In this document: positions 41,179 to 50,131 of the stretch, one piece after another | Numbering within the stretch: the first letter of the stretch is position 1 | How the letters are laid out: each line of letters opens with the position of its first letter | From: Atopobium sp034113385 | GTDB lineage: Bacteria; Actinomycetota; Coriobacteriia; Coriobacteriales; Atopobiaceae | Direction of reading: 5' to 3' | DNA length: 53,976 nucleotides | Assembly: GCF_034113385.1 (NCBI RefSeq) | Contig: NZ_JAXEXL010000020.1 | Coordinates: 1 to 53,976, forward strand | Notes under the pieces: generated by a model | What the model saw: only the letters and a program-made list of their open reading frames with translations | Told to the model about the DNA's origin: nothing | The model's database searches: none | Position numbers and translations under genes: made by a program

Positions 41179-43677
41179 ATGACACAAACAGGTAACCGTA
41201 CAATGCCCGAGCTGCTGGCTCCTGCTGGCAGTCTCGAGGCATTTCGTGCTGCTTTAGCAGCAGGTGCTGATGCCATTTATTGTGGCTTGGGTAATGACTT
41301 TAATGCGCGCCGAGGAGCTGCAAACTTTGATGACGCGGCCTTTGCGGCGGCTTGTGATGAAGCGCACATAGCGGGTGTACACGTTTATGTAACTATTAAC
41401 ATTGTTATTCAGTCGTCCGAGATGGCAGCAGCATTGGCACTTGTGTATCGTGCCTATACCTTGGGAGCGGACGCTTTTATCATCCAAGACTGGGGCTTAT
41501 TGGCAGAGGTTCGCAGGCGGTGGCCACAGATAGAATGCCATATTTCCACGCAGGCAAACGTACATGACGCTCGCGCTACGCTCTGGTGTAATCAATTAGG
41601 TGCCCATCGTGTAACACTTTCTCGCGAGCTTTCTTTACCAGAAATCAAAACTATTTCTGATACCGGTGTAGAGACGGAAGTCTTTGGTCATGGCGCGCTG
41701 TGTTACTGCTATTCTGGCGTCTGTATGATGTCTTCCATGTCTGGTGGCCGGTCGGCCAATCGTGGCATGTGTGCACAGCCGTGTCGTCTACTCTATGACC
41801 TTATTGACGAGAAGGGCAACGTACTTGAAGCTCAGGGACGTACACGTCCGCTATGCCCTAAGGATGCCTTTTCGTTATATGATCTTGACGCTTTAGCAGA
41901 AGCTGGCGCAGGTTCTCTTAAAGTAGAGGGACGCATGAAAGCGCCCGACTATGTCTATTCTGTTATTTCTGCATATCGTGCACAGATGGACGATGTTGCT
42001 GCAGGTCGCACGGTGCCTCAGGCGGATGCGCAACAGCGTATGCGTCTGTTATTGCGCTCGTTTAATCGCAACTTTACCAATGCCTATTTGCATGGCACCG
42101 CTGGTGACGAGATGATGAGCTACGAGCGCTCTAACAATCGCGGTCAGTTGGTTGGCAGCGTTATTTCTTCTTGCAAGTTGTCTGATGTCGTAAAGACTTC
42201 GCGCGGCACCAACGGCGGAAGGGAGCGCAAGCGTATAACTACACGTGCGCAAATAGTAGTGCAGTTAGATGAACCGGTAGGCAAGGGCGACTTGTTGGAG
42301 TTTCGCCCTCACCATAACCCTTCGCAGTTCCTTACGGCCCATGTTGTAGCAGATGCTGTAGCTGGCGAGAAGATCAAATGCATCGCTTCTCGTCCTATGC
42401 CAGCGGGTTGTCCTGTACGCGTCATTAGAAGTCAAGCTGCTTTGGATTGTGCCTCACGCATAGCTTCCATGGATATAGTGCGCAAACGTTTAGTAAACGT
42501 GCAGGTAATATGTCGTATTGGCAAGCCCTTTACCATTACCATGACCACGCTTGATGGCGTGGCAACAGCCTGTGTAGAAGGCTTTGTGGTTGAAGCTGCA
42601 CGTACGCGTGCGGTATCGGCAGATGAGGTAAGAGAGCATGTAGGCCGCATGGGTACCACACCCTTTGCTGTTCAGGACCTTACTGTTTGTATGGATGAAG
42701 GCTGCGGCATGGGTTTCTCGGCTGTACATAAAGTACGTGCTCAAACAGCAGAGCTCTTGATTCAAAGCATTCTTGAGCCTTGGCATGCGCGCAAGAAAAA
42801 GCTTGTAGCTGCTCCTACTACAGAGCAGCTGGAGTTGGGATATGTAACGCGCACGGCAAAGAGCACTGCTTCAACGGTACACAATCCTCAGCTTTGTGTG
42901 CTTGCCACAACGCCTGAGGTTGCGCGTGCAGCACGTGCGTTTGGCGAGGTACGGGTGTACGTTTCTGGGGATGAGCATATGGCGGCAGATTTTCCTCAGC
43001 AGTGCATTCCTGTATTAGATGAAATCTGCCGTGAGATTGATCATGCGCGTATTGATTCTTTTATACATGCGGGCACTACCGTTGCTGTAGGTAACGTAAG
43101 CGAGTTGGTGCACGCTCAGCAGCAGGGGGCTGTGGCAGAAATTCGTTCGTGCATTCCTGTTCATAACCGTGCGTGTGTGCAGACTCTCGAAGCTGCAGGA
43201 GCACAGGGTTTTTGGCTTTCTCCTGAGCTTACGCTCACTCAAATTGCTCAAGTAGCATCTGCAGCAACAACACCTATGGGTTTTGTAGTGTATGGTCGTC
43301 CCCGCGTTATGACGGCGCAACACTGTGTGCTTATGGCTGCTAACACGTGCATTCATGATTGTGCACGTTGTGCTTTACGTCGTCGCAAGTTAGCGATTCG
43401 CAATAATCAAGGTGCTGTCATGCCTGTTCATACGGATCTGCAAGCTCGTTCACGCATATATGCCGCACAACCTATCGATGCAATTCCACAAGTGGCAGAG
43501 TTGCTCGCTGCTGGGGTTTCTCGCTTAGCTATTGATGCTACGCTTTTATCGGCAGAAGAATGCGTTCATGAACTTAAGCGGCTTGTGCAAGCCATTAAGG
43601 CGGCGCAGGGGAAAGGCAAGGCTCCTTTGCGTGAACAAGGGGCAAGTTCGGGCCATTTATTTATTGGCATTGAATGA
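41179..43677 (+). CDS. U32-family (peptidase-like) RNA-hydroxylation protein
   Basis: 832 aa. It opens with MPELLAPAGSLEAFRAALAAGADAIYCG, then shows NIVIQSSEMAAALALV, ECHISTQANVHD and the Cys-rich GHGALCYCYSGVCMMSSMSGGRSANRGMCAQPC, typical of U32. The large size and the second half with further Cys residues match the DUF3656-containing branch. U32 proteins were named as peptidases; several act in prephenate-dependent hydroxylation of tRNA or rRNA (TrhP, RlhA). Which one cannot be told here. It probably shares a transcript with the glycosyltransferase fusion. Confidence 0.85.
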   Translation: MTQTGNRTMPELLAPAGSLEAFRAALAAGADAIYCGLGNDFNARRGAANFDDAAFAAACDEAHIAGVHVYVTINIVIQSSEMAAALALVYRAYTLGADAFIIQDWGLLAEVRRRWPQIECHISTQANVHDARATLWCNQLGAHRVTLSRELSLPEIKTISDTGVETEVFGHGALCYCYSGVCMMSSMSGGRSANRGMCAQPCRLLYDLIDEKGNVLEAQGRTRPLCPKDAFSLYDLDALAEAGAGSLKVEGRMKAPDYVYSVISAYRAQMDDVAAGRTVPQADAQQRMRLLLRSFNRNFTNAYLHGTAGDEMMSYERSNNRGQLVGSVISSCKLSDVVKTSRGTNGGRERKRITTRAQIVVQLDEPVGKGDLLEFRPHHNPSQFLTAHVVADAVAGEKIKCIASRPMPAGCPVRVIRSQAALDCASRIASMDIVRKRLVNVQVICRIGKPFTITMTTLDGVATACVEGFVVEAARTRAVSADEVREHVGRMGTTPFAVQDLTVCMDEGCGMGFSAVHKVRAQTAELLIQSILEPWHARKKKLVAAPTTEQLELGYVTRTAKSTASTVHNPQLCVLATTPEVARAARAFGEVRVYVSGDEHMAADFPQQCIPVLDEICREIDHARIDSFIHAGTTVAVGNVSELVHAQQQGAVAEIRSCIPVHNRACVQTLEAAGAQGFWLSPELTLTQIAQVASAATTPMGFVVYGRPRVMTAQHCVLMAANTCIHDCARCALRRRKLAIRNNQGAVMPVHTDLQARSRIYAAQPIDAIPQVAELLAAGVSRLAIDATLLSAEECVHELKRLVQAIKAAQGKGKAPLREQGASSGHLFIGIE

Positions 43678-43679
43678 TT

Positions 43680-43709
43680 TTGCAAAAGCATCGCGCGGTT
43701 GGGTAAAAT
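43680..43709 (+). promoter_or_regulatory. candidate promoter for the NifU-like gene
   Basis: TTGCAA (43680-43685), an 18-nt spacer and TAAAAT (43704-43709). A tandem AAGAAGCAACC-type repeat (43725-43748) lies in the leader. Confidence 0.55.
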
Positions 43710-43724
43710 GCCACTGTTCTCATT

Positions 43725-43748
43725 AAGAAGCAACCTAAGAAGTAACCG
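43725..43748. repeat. tandem 12-bp repeat in the nfu leader
   Basis: AAGAAGCAACCT (43725-43736) is followed by AAGAAGTAACCG (43737-43748). The two units differ at two positions. Confidence 0.5.
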
Positions 43749-43775
43749 TGCCCTGGCACGTGGAGAGGAATCATT

Positions 43776-44066
43776 ATGGATCAGGAAACTCAAGCTACTC
43801 AGACTACGCAACCTGCTGCTTCTGACCAGAAGGTTAAGGTGGATGAGATTTTGCTTAAGGAAACCCTTGAGGTTATTCGTCCAAGTTTGGTAGCAGACGG
43901 TGGAGATATGGAATATATTGGCGTGGATGACGACGGTGTAGTTACCTTGCGTCTTACTGGTGCTTGCGCAGGCTGCCCCATGAGCTCTTTGACGCTTTCT
44001 ATGGGTATTGAGCGCATCTTGCGTGAGCATGTACCTGGCGTAACGCGCGTCCAAGCCGAGATGTAA
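43776..44066 (+). CDS. NifU-like iron-sulfur scaffold/carrier protein
   Basis: 96 aa: a short polar N-terminus and one NifU C-terminal domain: IRPSLVADGGDMEYIGVDD and GACAGCPMSSLTL with the CxxC that holds a [4Fe-4S] cluster. It delivers clusters to apoproteins such as radical SAM enzymes. AGAGG precedes the ATG. lgt follows after 22 nt. Confidence 0.93.
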   Translation: MDQETQATQTTQPAASDQKVKVDEILLKETLEVIRPSLVADGGDMEYIGVDDDGVVTLRLTGACAGCPMSSLTLSMGIERILREHVPGVTRVQAEM

Positions 44067-44088
44067 TGTAAGTTTGTGAGCTTGCGCT

Positions 44089-45003
44089 ATGTGGCTTAAC
44101 GAGATATATCATCATTTGGATCCCGTAGCTTTTTCTTTGGGTCCCCTTTCCATTCGGTGGTACGGCATTGCCTACCTGATGGGGTTTATATGCGCTGGTA
44201 TAGTAATGTGGAAAACTGCTAAGCGTTGGCAACTTGATCTTGTCTTGGATGATTTAATTTCGCTCATTATAGGCATTGCCTTTGGCGTTATCCTTGGTGG
44301 TCGTCTTGGCTATGTACTGTTTTATGGTGCAGGCTATTACCTAGCTCATCCACTTTCTATTTTTATGTTTAGCGAAGGTGGCATGAGTTTCCACGGTGGT
44401 TTGGTGGGTGCGCTTATTGGCGGCTCCCTTGCATGCAAGTTTATGCATCTGTCCATTCGTACCATGGCTGACCTTGCTGTTATTGGAGCGCCACTCGGGT
44501 TGTTTTTTGGTCGCTGCGCCAACTTCATTAATGGTGAGTTATGGGGCAAGCCAACCAATCTGCCATGGGGTGTTATTTTTACACCGGGCGATGTGGCGCG
44601 CCATCCATCTCAGCTTTACGAAGGTCTTCTCGAGGGTCTTGTTTTGTTTATTGTGCTGTTTGCACTTTCTTATCGAGGGAGCTCTTTTGGTAGGTCACAG
44701 GTTGGTGCATCTACCAGCTCTTCCACTTCATCTACCGAGAAGCCCCGCAGTCATACAATTCAGACCAATCAGGTGGTCAAGCCCTATCCGCAAGGTACGT
44801 TCTTAGGTGTGTTTTTGCTTCTGTATGGTGTGTTTAGGTTCCTCATTGAGTTTGTGCGCTTGCCTGATGAGCAACTGGGGTACCTCTTGGGAACTACCTG
44901 GCTTACTATGGGTATGGTGCTGAGCCTTCCGCTTATAGGCATGGGAATAGTTGAACTTGTGTTGGCTCATAAGCGGCAAATATCCCAAATTGGATATTTA
45001 TAA
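44089..45003 (+). CDS. lgt: prolipoprotein diacylglyceryl transferase
   Basis: 304 aa, seven-helix membrane enzyme that transfers diacylglycerol from phosphatidylglycerol to the lipobox Cys of prolipoproteins. Visible: RWYGIAYLMGF, LGGRLGYVLFY, GMSFHGGLVGALIGG and GRCANFINGELWGKP with the invariant Arg/Asn residues, and HPSQLYEGLLEG. A hydrophilic insertion of about 35 residues rich in Ser/Thr (about 200-235) lies before the last helices. It serves the lipoproteins at 12105 and 13951. Confidence 0.94.
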   Translation: MWLNEIYHHLDPVAFSLGPLSIRWYGIAYLMGFICAGIVMWKTAKRWQLDLVLDDLISLIIGIAFGVILGGRLGYVLFYGAGYYLAHPLSIFMFSEGGMSFHGGLVGALIGGSLACKFMHLSIRTMADLAVIGAPLGLFFGRCANFINGELWGKPTNLPWGVIFTPGDVARHPSQLYEGLLEGLVLFIVLFALSYRGSSFGRSQVGASTSSSTSSTEKPRSHTIQTNQVVKPYPQGTFLGVFLLLYGVFRFLIEFVRLPDEQLGYLLGTTWLTMGMVLSLPLIGMGIVELVLAHKRQISQIGYL

Positions 45004-45084
45004 ACTTATACGTACAATTAGTAATGTTCGGTATATAAATTAAAAAATATACTTAATAAAAAACAGTGTATTTTTAAATCGTGT

Positions 45085-45090
45085 TAAAAT
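45085..45090 (+). promoter_or_regulatory. extended -10 for the beta-propeller protein gene
   Basis: TGTTAAAAT (TGn + TAAAAT at 45085-45090) lies 29 nt before the ATG in very AT-rich DNA. No strong -35. Confidence 0.4.
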
Positions 45091-45119
45091 CTAATCACTG
45101 TTCAAAGGAACGTGGATGC

Positions 45120-46982
45120 ATGAGTCATGGCGTGCGTGACATATACGTGGGTTGCCAAAAGTTGCTTTGCATACTTTTGCTTACCTTGCTGTCATGTACG
45201 CTTGTGCCTATACAAGCTTTTGCAGCTCATGTAGGATTTTATGGTACGGCTGGTTTAGCACGGCTTCCTCTGGTAAGTCAACTGGATACAAAAGATGCCG
45301 TGCAGTATAACGGTATTGGGCATGAAGTAAGTGCCAATACACCAACATCTCTTGCAACAGTAGCTTGGATGACCCAGGTGGCTCGCGATGACGTTGCTTT
45401 AAGTGAGCCGCTGTTTATTAATGGGCATGTTGTTATTGTTGCAGGTTCTACGCTTAAAATTATAGATGCCAGCTCTAAAGAGGGAAGTGTTGTTGCTTCT
45501 TTGGAACTTGATGGTAGCGTTGACTATCAGGCGCGCCCCCTATTTGTAAACAACACGTATTACGTTGCTATTCAAAGTGGTCGTATTCAAGCAGTAGATT
45601 TATCTGATATGCACCAGCCTCGTAAACGCTGGACCTCAGCTGATTCTTTTGCTGCGGGTGCTCAAACGGTTACAAGCTTGCGCCTTATTAACCTTGAGGG
45701 CGAGAAGCTCATTTCGTTTGGCACTGCTAGGTTTGACGGTAACTGGCAGGTCATCGGTGGAGAAATGGCTGCAGTACATGCAGAAACAGGTGCTATAGCC
45801 TGGGAATCTTTTCATGGCAGCCCCGTTGGTTATTATCGCAGTGATGCACCTCAGTTTGGTAAATATATAGTACGAGGAGATAGCTCAGGTACTATTTCTG
45901 TATGTAATCCTCAAACAGGTAGGGTAGCAGGCGATATTATTAACATTGGCGCTGCTATTAACAGTGATTTCACGCCTCTTAGTGCAACAGAGGCCGTCTA
46001 TACCTCGTATGATGGCAGACTGCATAAACTAACTATCGAGCAAAATGGAAGACTGACTGATTTATCCACTAGACTGTTTTCTCAATCTATTTCTACACCA
46101 GTCATTGTGGGTAATCGAGCAGTTGTTACTGGCGTTGGGTCTTCTCAGGCTACTCAGCTTGCTGTTGTAGACCTCAACACTATGCGGGTGCAAAAGCTTG
46201 TTTCAAGCACTGCTGAAGGTCCGCTTCCCAAGGGTGGGTCTAAGGCTCCAGCACTTGTTGTTAAGCAAGGTAATGAGGTGTATGCATATTTTACGGCTCA
46301 TACACCCACAGAGTTTGATCCTCTAACAAGAACGTATGCAGCAGGCGGCAATGTGTATGTATACAAGTTGGGTGACGATGTTGCCAGCTTGGTATATGCT
46401 CCTACCAAAACTAATGCACACTTTAGCTTTTCTCCAGTTATTAATGACCCTGAGGGCAACTTGTATTACCTTAACAATTCCGGCTATTTGGTAAAGCTTA
46501 ATGCTGCTCAGACGCCACCTATTACGCCGGACCCGGTGCCTGACCCTACGCCAGATCCCACACCAGACCCAACACCTGACCCTACGCCGAATCCTACACC
46601 GAATCCGACTCCGGACCCGACGCCCCCAAATCCCATTACACCCAATCCCACGCATCCGCAAACAACAGATGCTGTTCCCAATACAGTTGCTGATACGTCC
46701 AAGCAGCAACCAACTATTCCTAGCATCTTGGGCAATTCTGAGCCAGTAACCGTCCATCCTCTGATTCAGAAGCTGCAAGAAAATAACGATGCTTCTACTC
46801 AGGATACGTCTGCAAGAGAAAGCCAGTCAGATAGCACGGAAGCTACGGGAAATGCAAATGAGGGCACACAAATCTTATTTGTCCCCGTAAGCGAGTTTCC
46901 CATAGCTTCTGTGGTTGGCTTTGGAGCTGCAGGTGTGGTAGCACTTGCGCTCGCAGCATGGCTTATGTTTATCAAACCCTAA
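45120..46982 (+). CDS. secreted beta-propeller protein with DPTP linker and C-terminal membrane anchor
   Basis: 620 aa from ATG 45120, with AAAGGA about 10 nt upstream. Signal peptide (LLCILLLTLLSCTLVPIQAF AA), then about 440 residues of repeating short strands that look like a PQQ/WD-type propeller (for example ETGAIAWESFHGSP, PQTGRVAGDI, VYTSYDGRLHKLTI). A PDPTPDPTP/NPTP linker follows (about 470-510), then a Ser/Glu-rich stretch and a final helix (ASVVGFGAAGVVALALAAWLM) ending FIKP. There is no LPxTG and only one basic residue after the helix. It probably spans the cell wall with its propeller outside; the ligand is unknown. Confidence 0.72.
   Translation: MSHGVRDIYVGCQKLLCILLLTLLSCTLVPIQAFAAHVGFYGTAGLARLPLVSQLDTKDAVQYNGIGHEVSANTPTSLATVAWMTQVARDDVALSEPLFINGHVVIVAGSTLKIIDASSKEGSVVASLELDGSVDYQARPLFVNNTYYVAIQSGRIQAVDLSDMHQPRKRWTSADSFAAGAQTVTSLRLINLEGEKLISFGTARFDGNWQVIGGEMAAVHAETGAIAWESFHGSPVGYYRSDAPQFGKYIVRGDSSGTISVCNPQTGRVAGDIINIGAAINSDFTPLSATEAVYTSYDGRLHKLTIEQNGRLTDLSTRLFSQSISTPVIVGNRAVVTGVGSSQATQLAVVDLNTMRVQKLVSSTAEGPLPKGGSKAPALVVKQGNEVYAYFTAHTPTEFDPLTRTYAAGGNVYVYKLGDDVASLVYAPTKTNAHFSFSPVINDPEGNLYYLNNSGYLVKLNAAQTPPITPDPVPDPTPDPTPDPTPDPTPNPTPNPTPDPTPPNPITPNPTHPQTTDAVPNTVADTSKQQPTIPSILGNSEPVTVHPLIQKLQENNDASTQDTSARESQSDSTEATGNANEGTQILFVPVSEFPIASVVGFGAAGVVALALAAWLMFIKP
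46508..46660. repeat. CCDAC(G/A)CC-type repeats coding for the DPTP/NPTP linker
   Basis: Near-tandem 12-nt units coding (D/N)PTP repeat about eight times inside the propeller gene. Such tracts can change in copy number between strains and alter linker length. Confidence 0.75.
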
Positions 46983-46984
46983 GA

Positions 46985-47425
46985 TTAGTTCTGAGCAACA
47001 GTAAAATCTAAGAACGGTTCCTCGTCAGCTTCTTCAAGATCTGCAAAATCAATGTTTGGGTCATCAAACTCGGTTTGGAAATCCTCATCGGTGTCATTAA
47101 CAAAGGCATACGCTACGCCAGCCGCCTCATCAGCACCAGGCAATGCAGAAGAAATGGACGAGAGACCTTCATTGGTAATGGCAATCTTTTGCCAATTAAG
47201 CATGACGGGCTCGTCGCATTCTCCGGTGAGCTCTACTAAAGAGTCAAGGTAGATATAGTCTGCACCAGATAAAAGATCACCCTCTTCATGGAGGGTAATA
47301 AGTTGAGTTGCAAACTTATCCAAGGCCTCATCTACATCATCCGCTACAACCATGCAGGGAATGAGACAATAATTCTCTTCATCCTCGGTAGTATCGTTAT
47401 AACTAAAGTTGCCTACGTAAATCAT
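46985..47425 (-). CDS. hypothetical acidic protein, 146 aa
   Basis: A soluble protein with very acidic composition, especially at the C-terminus (EFDDPNIDFADLEEADEEPF). It opens MIYVGNFSYND and has CLIPCMVVADDVDEALDKFA, suggesting a small alpha/beta fold. I recognise no family. AAGGAG lies upstream of the ATG. It converges on the propeller gene with a 2-nt gap. Confidence 0.7.
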   Translation of the reverse strand: MIYVGNFSYNDTTEDEENYCLIPCMVVADDVDEALDKFATQLITLHEEGDLLSGADYIYLDSLVELTGECDEPVMLNWQKIAITNEGLSSISSALPGADEAAGVAYAFVNDTDEDFQTEFDDPNIDFADLEEADEEPFLDFTVAQN

Positions 47426-47491
47426 GGTATCTCCTTGGTTAGTAGGTACTGTTTTATATATTATCCGCGCAAACAGCTGTAGCGGCTAGTT

Positions 47492-48961
47492 TTACTTCTC
47501 TTCTTCAGAGGTAATTTCGCTCGGCGTTTTGGGCTTTGGGGTAAACGGTTGAGCCGTTTTACCTTTTTCGCCGGATATGGCCATATGATGGGGCATAGCC
47601 AAATATTCCGTGGACGAGAAACGCCTGCCCATGCGCCTTTCGCGCAAGCGCTCTTCCATAAAACGACGGCGCTGTACGCGCACAGCGGCTTGGTGTTCTT
47701 GTATAACAGCTGCTGCTTCACGGGGGTGCTCGATAACTTCCTGAATTGCCTCGATAGGCTTGGCGGCCAGTAGGGTTGAAGTTGCAGAGGTAATGAGTGG
47801 GATAACTAATACCGTAAGTGCACCAGCGGCAACTAATACGGAAGCCATGCTTTCTGTCATAGCGTTTGAAGAAACGGCGGACTCAGTGAGTGCAACAATA
47901 AGCGGTAGTGCCATAGTGCAATACAGTGACGCCGAGAGCTTTTCTCCAAGAGAAAGGGTACGTGTTTCTGGAAAGAGAGAAAGTGAAATGCCCATAACCA
48001 GACCGCGTACTACAAGCAGCAAGAACATGTATAAGAACAGCAGGTGAGGGTTGCTCATGATGGCGGCAGGATTAATAGTAATGCCAGAAATCACAAAGAA
48101 GACGGGGACAAAAAAGCCGTTGCCAATAGTTTGAATGCGCGTAGTAATGGAATGATCTTTTGGCACAATGCCTCGCAAAATAAAACCAGCGGCAAAAGCG
48201 CCCAACACTGCATCAAGCTTAAAGAACTGAGAGAGGAGCAGCAGGCTTACCATGAGCAACACAATGGCACGAACAGTGGGCTGGGAAGCAGCTTCGGAGT
48301 TTTCATGCAAGAAGCGAGACAGTGCACTACCCACGCGGCGTGCACGGTCTGCTCGAGCAGTAATGACAACACATATGAGCATGAAGAGAATGAGCACCAC
48401 AATGTTAATGAGCATGCTGCGCCCAGGAGTAAGTGTAAGCGTCATCAACACAACTGGTAACAGCTCGCCCATAGCACCATAAGATTCTATAACCTCACCG
48501 ACATGGGTGCCAGTAATGCCACGTTCATTAATGATGGGTACTAAGGTGCCATATGCCGTGGTAGTAAGGGCTATGGCAAAAGCTATGGTACCTGTGGTAG
48601 AAAGACCAAGGTTAAGCAACGGAATAATGACGAGCGCAATAGCAAGGGATACTGCCCAAGAAAGGGCTGCGTGGCGTCCCCGTTTACCAATAAGCTCACG
48701 TGGGTTTAGCTCATAGCCAGCCATAAGGAATAAAAAGCCTAGCCCTAAGCGTGATAGCAAAGAAATAGCACTGGTATTTTGGATAAGATGCAGACCATAC
48801 GGTCCAAACAAGGTTCCAAAAAAGACAAAGAAAACAACTTCAGGGATTGGCCTGCCAGGAATAAGGCTTGCAACAAATGAAGAAGCAAGCACTCCTGCCA
48901 AAATAAAAAAGAGTGTAAGTAGGTTAACTGCCATAAAACGACTGCTTTCAACCTTCTGCAT
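47492..48961 (-). CDS. CPA2-family cation:proton antiporter (KefB-like)
   Basis: 489 aa with about 12-13 membrane segments: IPEVVFFVFFGTLFGPYGL, GLGFLFLMAGYEL, TTTAYGTLVPIINERG, LDAVLGAFAAGFILRG and NGFFVPVFFVISGI. It lacks a KTN/RCK domain; the C-terminus is a short charged tail. It exchanges Na+ or K+ for H+ across the membrane. Starts at ATG 48961 and 48934 are both possible; no clear ribosome site. Confidence 0.87.
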   Translation of the reverse strand: MQKVESSRFMAVNLLTLFFILAGVLASSFVASLIPGRPIPEVVFFVFFGTLFGPYGLHLIQNTSAISLLSRLGLGFLFLMAGYELNPRELIGKRGRHAALSWAVSLAIALVIIPLLNLGLSTTGTIAFAIALTTTAYGTLVPIINERGITGTHVGEVIESYGAMGELLPVVLMTLTLTPGRSMLINIVVLILFMLICVVITARADRARRVGSALSRFLHENSEAASQPTVRAIVLLMVSLLLLSQFFKLDAVLGAFAAGFILRGIVPKDHSITTRIQTIGNGFFVPVFFVISGITINPAAIMSNPHLLFLYMFLLLVVRGLVMGISLSLFPETRTLSLGEKLSASLYCTMALPLIVALTESAVSSNAMTESMASVLVAAGALTVLVIPLITSATSTLLAAKPIEAIQEVIEHPREAAAVIQEHQAAVRVQRRRFMEERLRERRMGRRFSSTEYLAMPHHMAISGEKGKTAQPFTPKPKTPSEITSEEEK

Positions 48962-49083
48962 AGGGTGTACTTAGTTTAGTGCATGTGGGAAGTTTGGGTA
49001 GGCATGCACGTAGAGAATGTAGGTTATTCGCACATAATTAACTGCACTTCTCGTAAGCGGCCAACAAGAGTAATATGTACAAG

Positions 49084-49110
49084 GTTAGTGAGTTTCTTGT
49101 TAGTGAGTTT
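49084..49110. repeat. direct repeat GTTAGTGAGTTT upstream of yebC
   Basis: Two exact copies at 49084-49095 and 49099-49110 (15-bp period), about 70-90 nt before the gene. Confidence 0.6.
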
Positions 49111-49176
49111 TATCCTATGGCGGGCAGGCATTTGCTCCGTATATAGGCAGATTAGGTTGATTGTAAGGAGACATGC

Positions 49177-49977
49177 ATGTCCGGACATTCTAAGTGGGCT
49201 ACCACAAAGCACAAGAAGGCTGCGATTGACGCTAAGCGCTCTTCGCTCTTCTCTAAGCTTTCTCGTAACATTACCGTTGCAGCTAAGCTCGGTGGCGATC
49301 CCAACCCGGATAACAATGCAACACTTGCTGCAGCAGTAGCACGTGCACGCATGGTTTCCATGCCAAACGCTAAGATTAAGGCAGCTATAGATAAGGCCTT
49401 TGGTTCTGGTGCAGATGCTGCCGTATATGAGAACATCTCATATGAGGGATATGGTCCTGCAGGCGTTGCGGTATACGTAGAGTGCCTTACGGACAATCGT
49501 AACCGTACTGCTGCAGATGTTCGCTCTTCTTTTAGTCACTCGGGCGGCAACCTGGGTACCACTGGTTCTGTTGCTTTCCAATTTGAGCGTAAAGGTTCTA
49601 TTGCTGTCGATAAGATTATTGTGAGCGAGGATAAGAAGATTCCCAACAAAGAAAATGCTGTGGATGAGGACGAGTTCATGATGGCAGTTGCTGAGGCTGA
49701 GGGAGATGATTACGAGGACGCTGGCGAGCAGTGGATTGTATACACCGCTTATGACAAGATGCAAGATGTTCAGAAATCTCTTGAAGCTCAGGGTATTGAG
49801 GTAAAGGGCTGTGAGCTTACCATGGTTCCCACCACGCCAACTGATGTTTCTGTATCTGATGCAAAGAAGGTTCAGCGCTTGATTGACCGTCTTGAAGAGC
49901 TCGATGACGTGCAAAACGTCTATAGCACTATGAATGTAACGGACGAGATTGCCGAGGCTTTGGCTGAGGACGAATAA
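49177..49977 (+). CDS. yebC: YebC/PmpR-family protein (TACO1-like)
   Basis: 266 aa. It opens with MSGHSKWATTKHKKAAIDAKR, an invariant signature of the family, then NATLAAAVARARMVSMPNAKIKAAI and YEGYGPAGVAVYVECLTDNRNR. YebC proteins act in DNA-binding regulation in some bacteria and in helping ribosomes through proline stretches in others. AAGGAG precedes the ATG. A terminator follows. Confidence 0.96.
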   Translation: MSGHSKWATTKHKKAAIDAKRSSLFSKLSRNITVAAKLGGDPNPDNNATLAAAVARARMVSMPNAKIKAAIDKAFGSGADAAVYENISYEGYGPAGVAVYVECLTDNRNRTAADVRSSFSHSGGNLGTTGSVAFQFERKGSIAVDKIIVSEDKKIPNKENAVDEDEFMMAVAEAEGDDYEDAGEQWIVYTAYDKMQDVQKSLEAQGIEVKGCELTMVPTTPTDVSVSDAKKVQRLIDRLEELDDVQNVYSTMNVTDEIAEALAEDE

Positions 49978-49997
49978 GACTTACAGGTATGGTTTGC

Positions 49998-50044
49998 ACG
50001 CCTCGGCCGTGGGTTGGCAACAGCCCCTTGACCGAGGCGTTTTT
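49998..50044 (+). terminator. intrinsic terminator after yebC
   Basis: ACGCCTCGG (49998-50006) pairs with CCGAGGCGT (50032-50040), with a smaller GGG/CCC hairpin inside, followed by T residues to 50044. Confidence 0.88.
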
Positions 50045-50131
50045 GTATATCGCGCATATATTATTTGCAGCGCTTCGTAATGTCCGAGCCAAAGGGTATC
50101 CTTTAGATATAAAAATGCGAAGGGAGCGTTA

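Noticed and set aside
46508..46735. Glycine-rich minus-strand frame with GVGSGVGSG repeats
   Set aside because: It is the antisense of the DPTP linker; it has no ribosome site.
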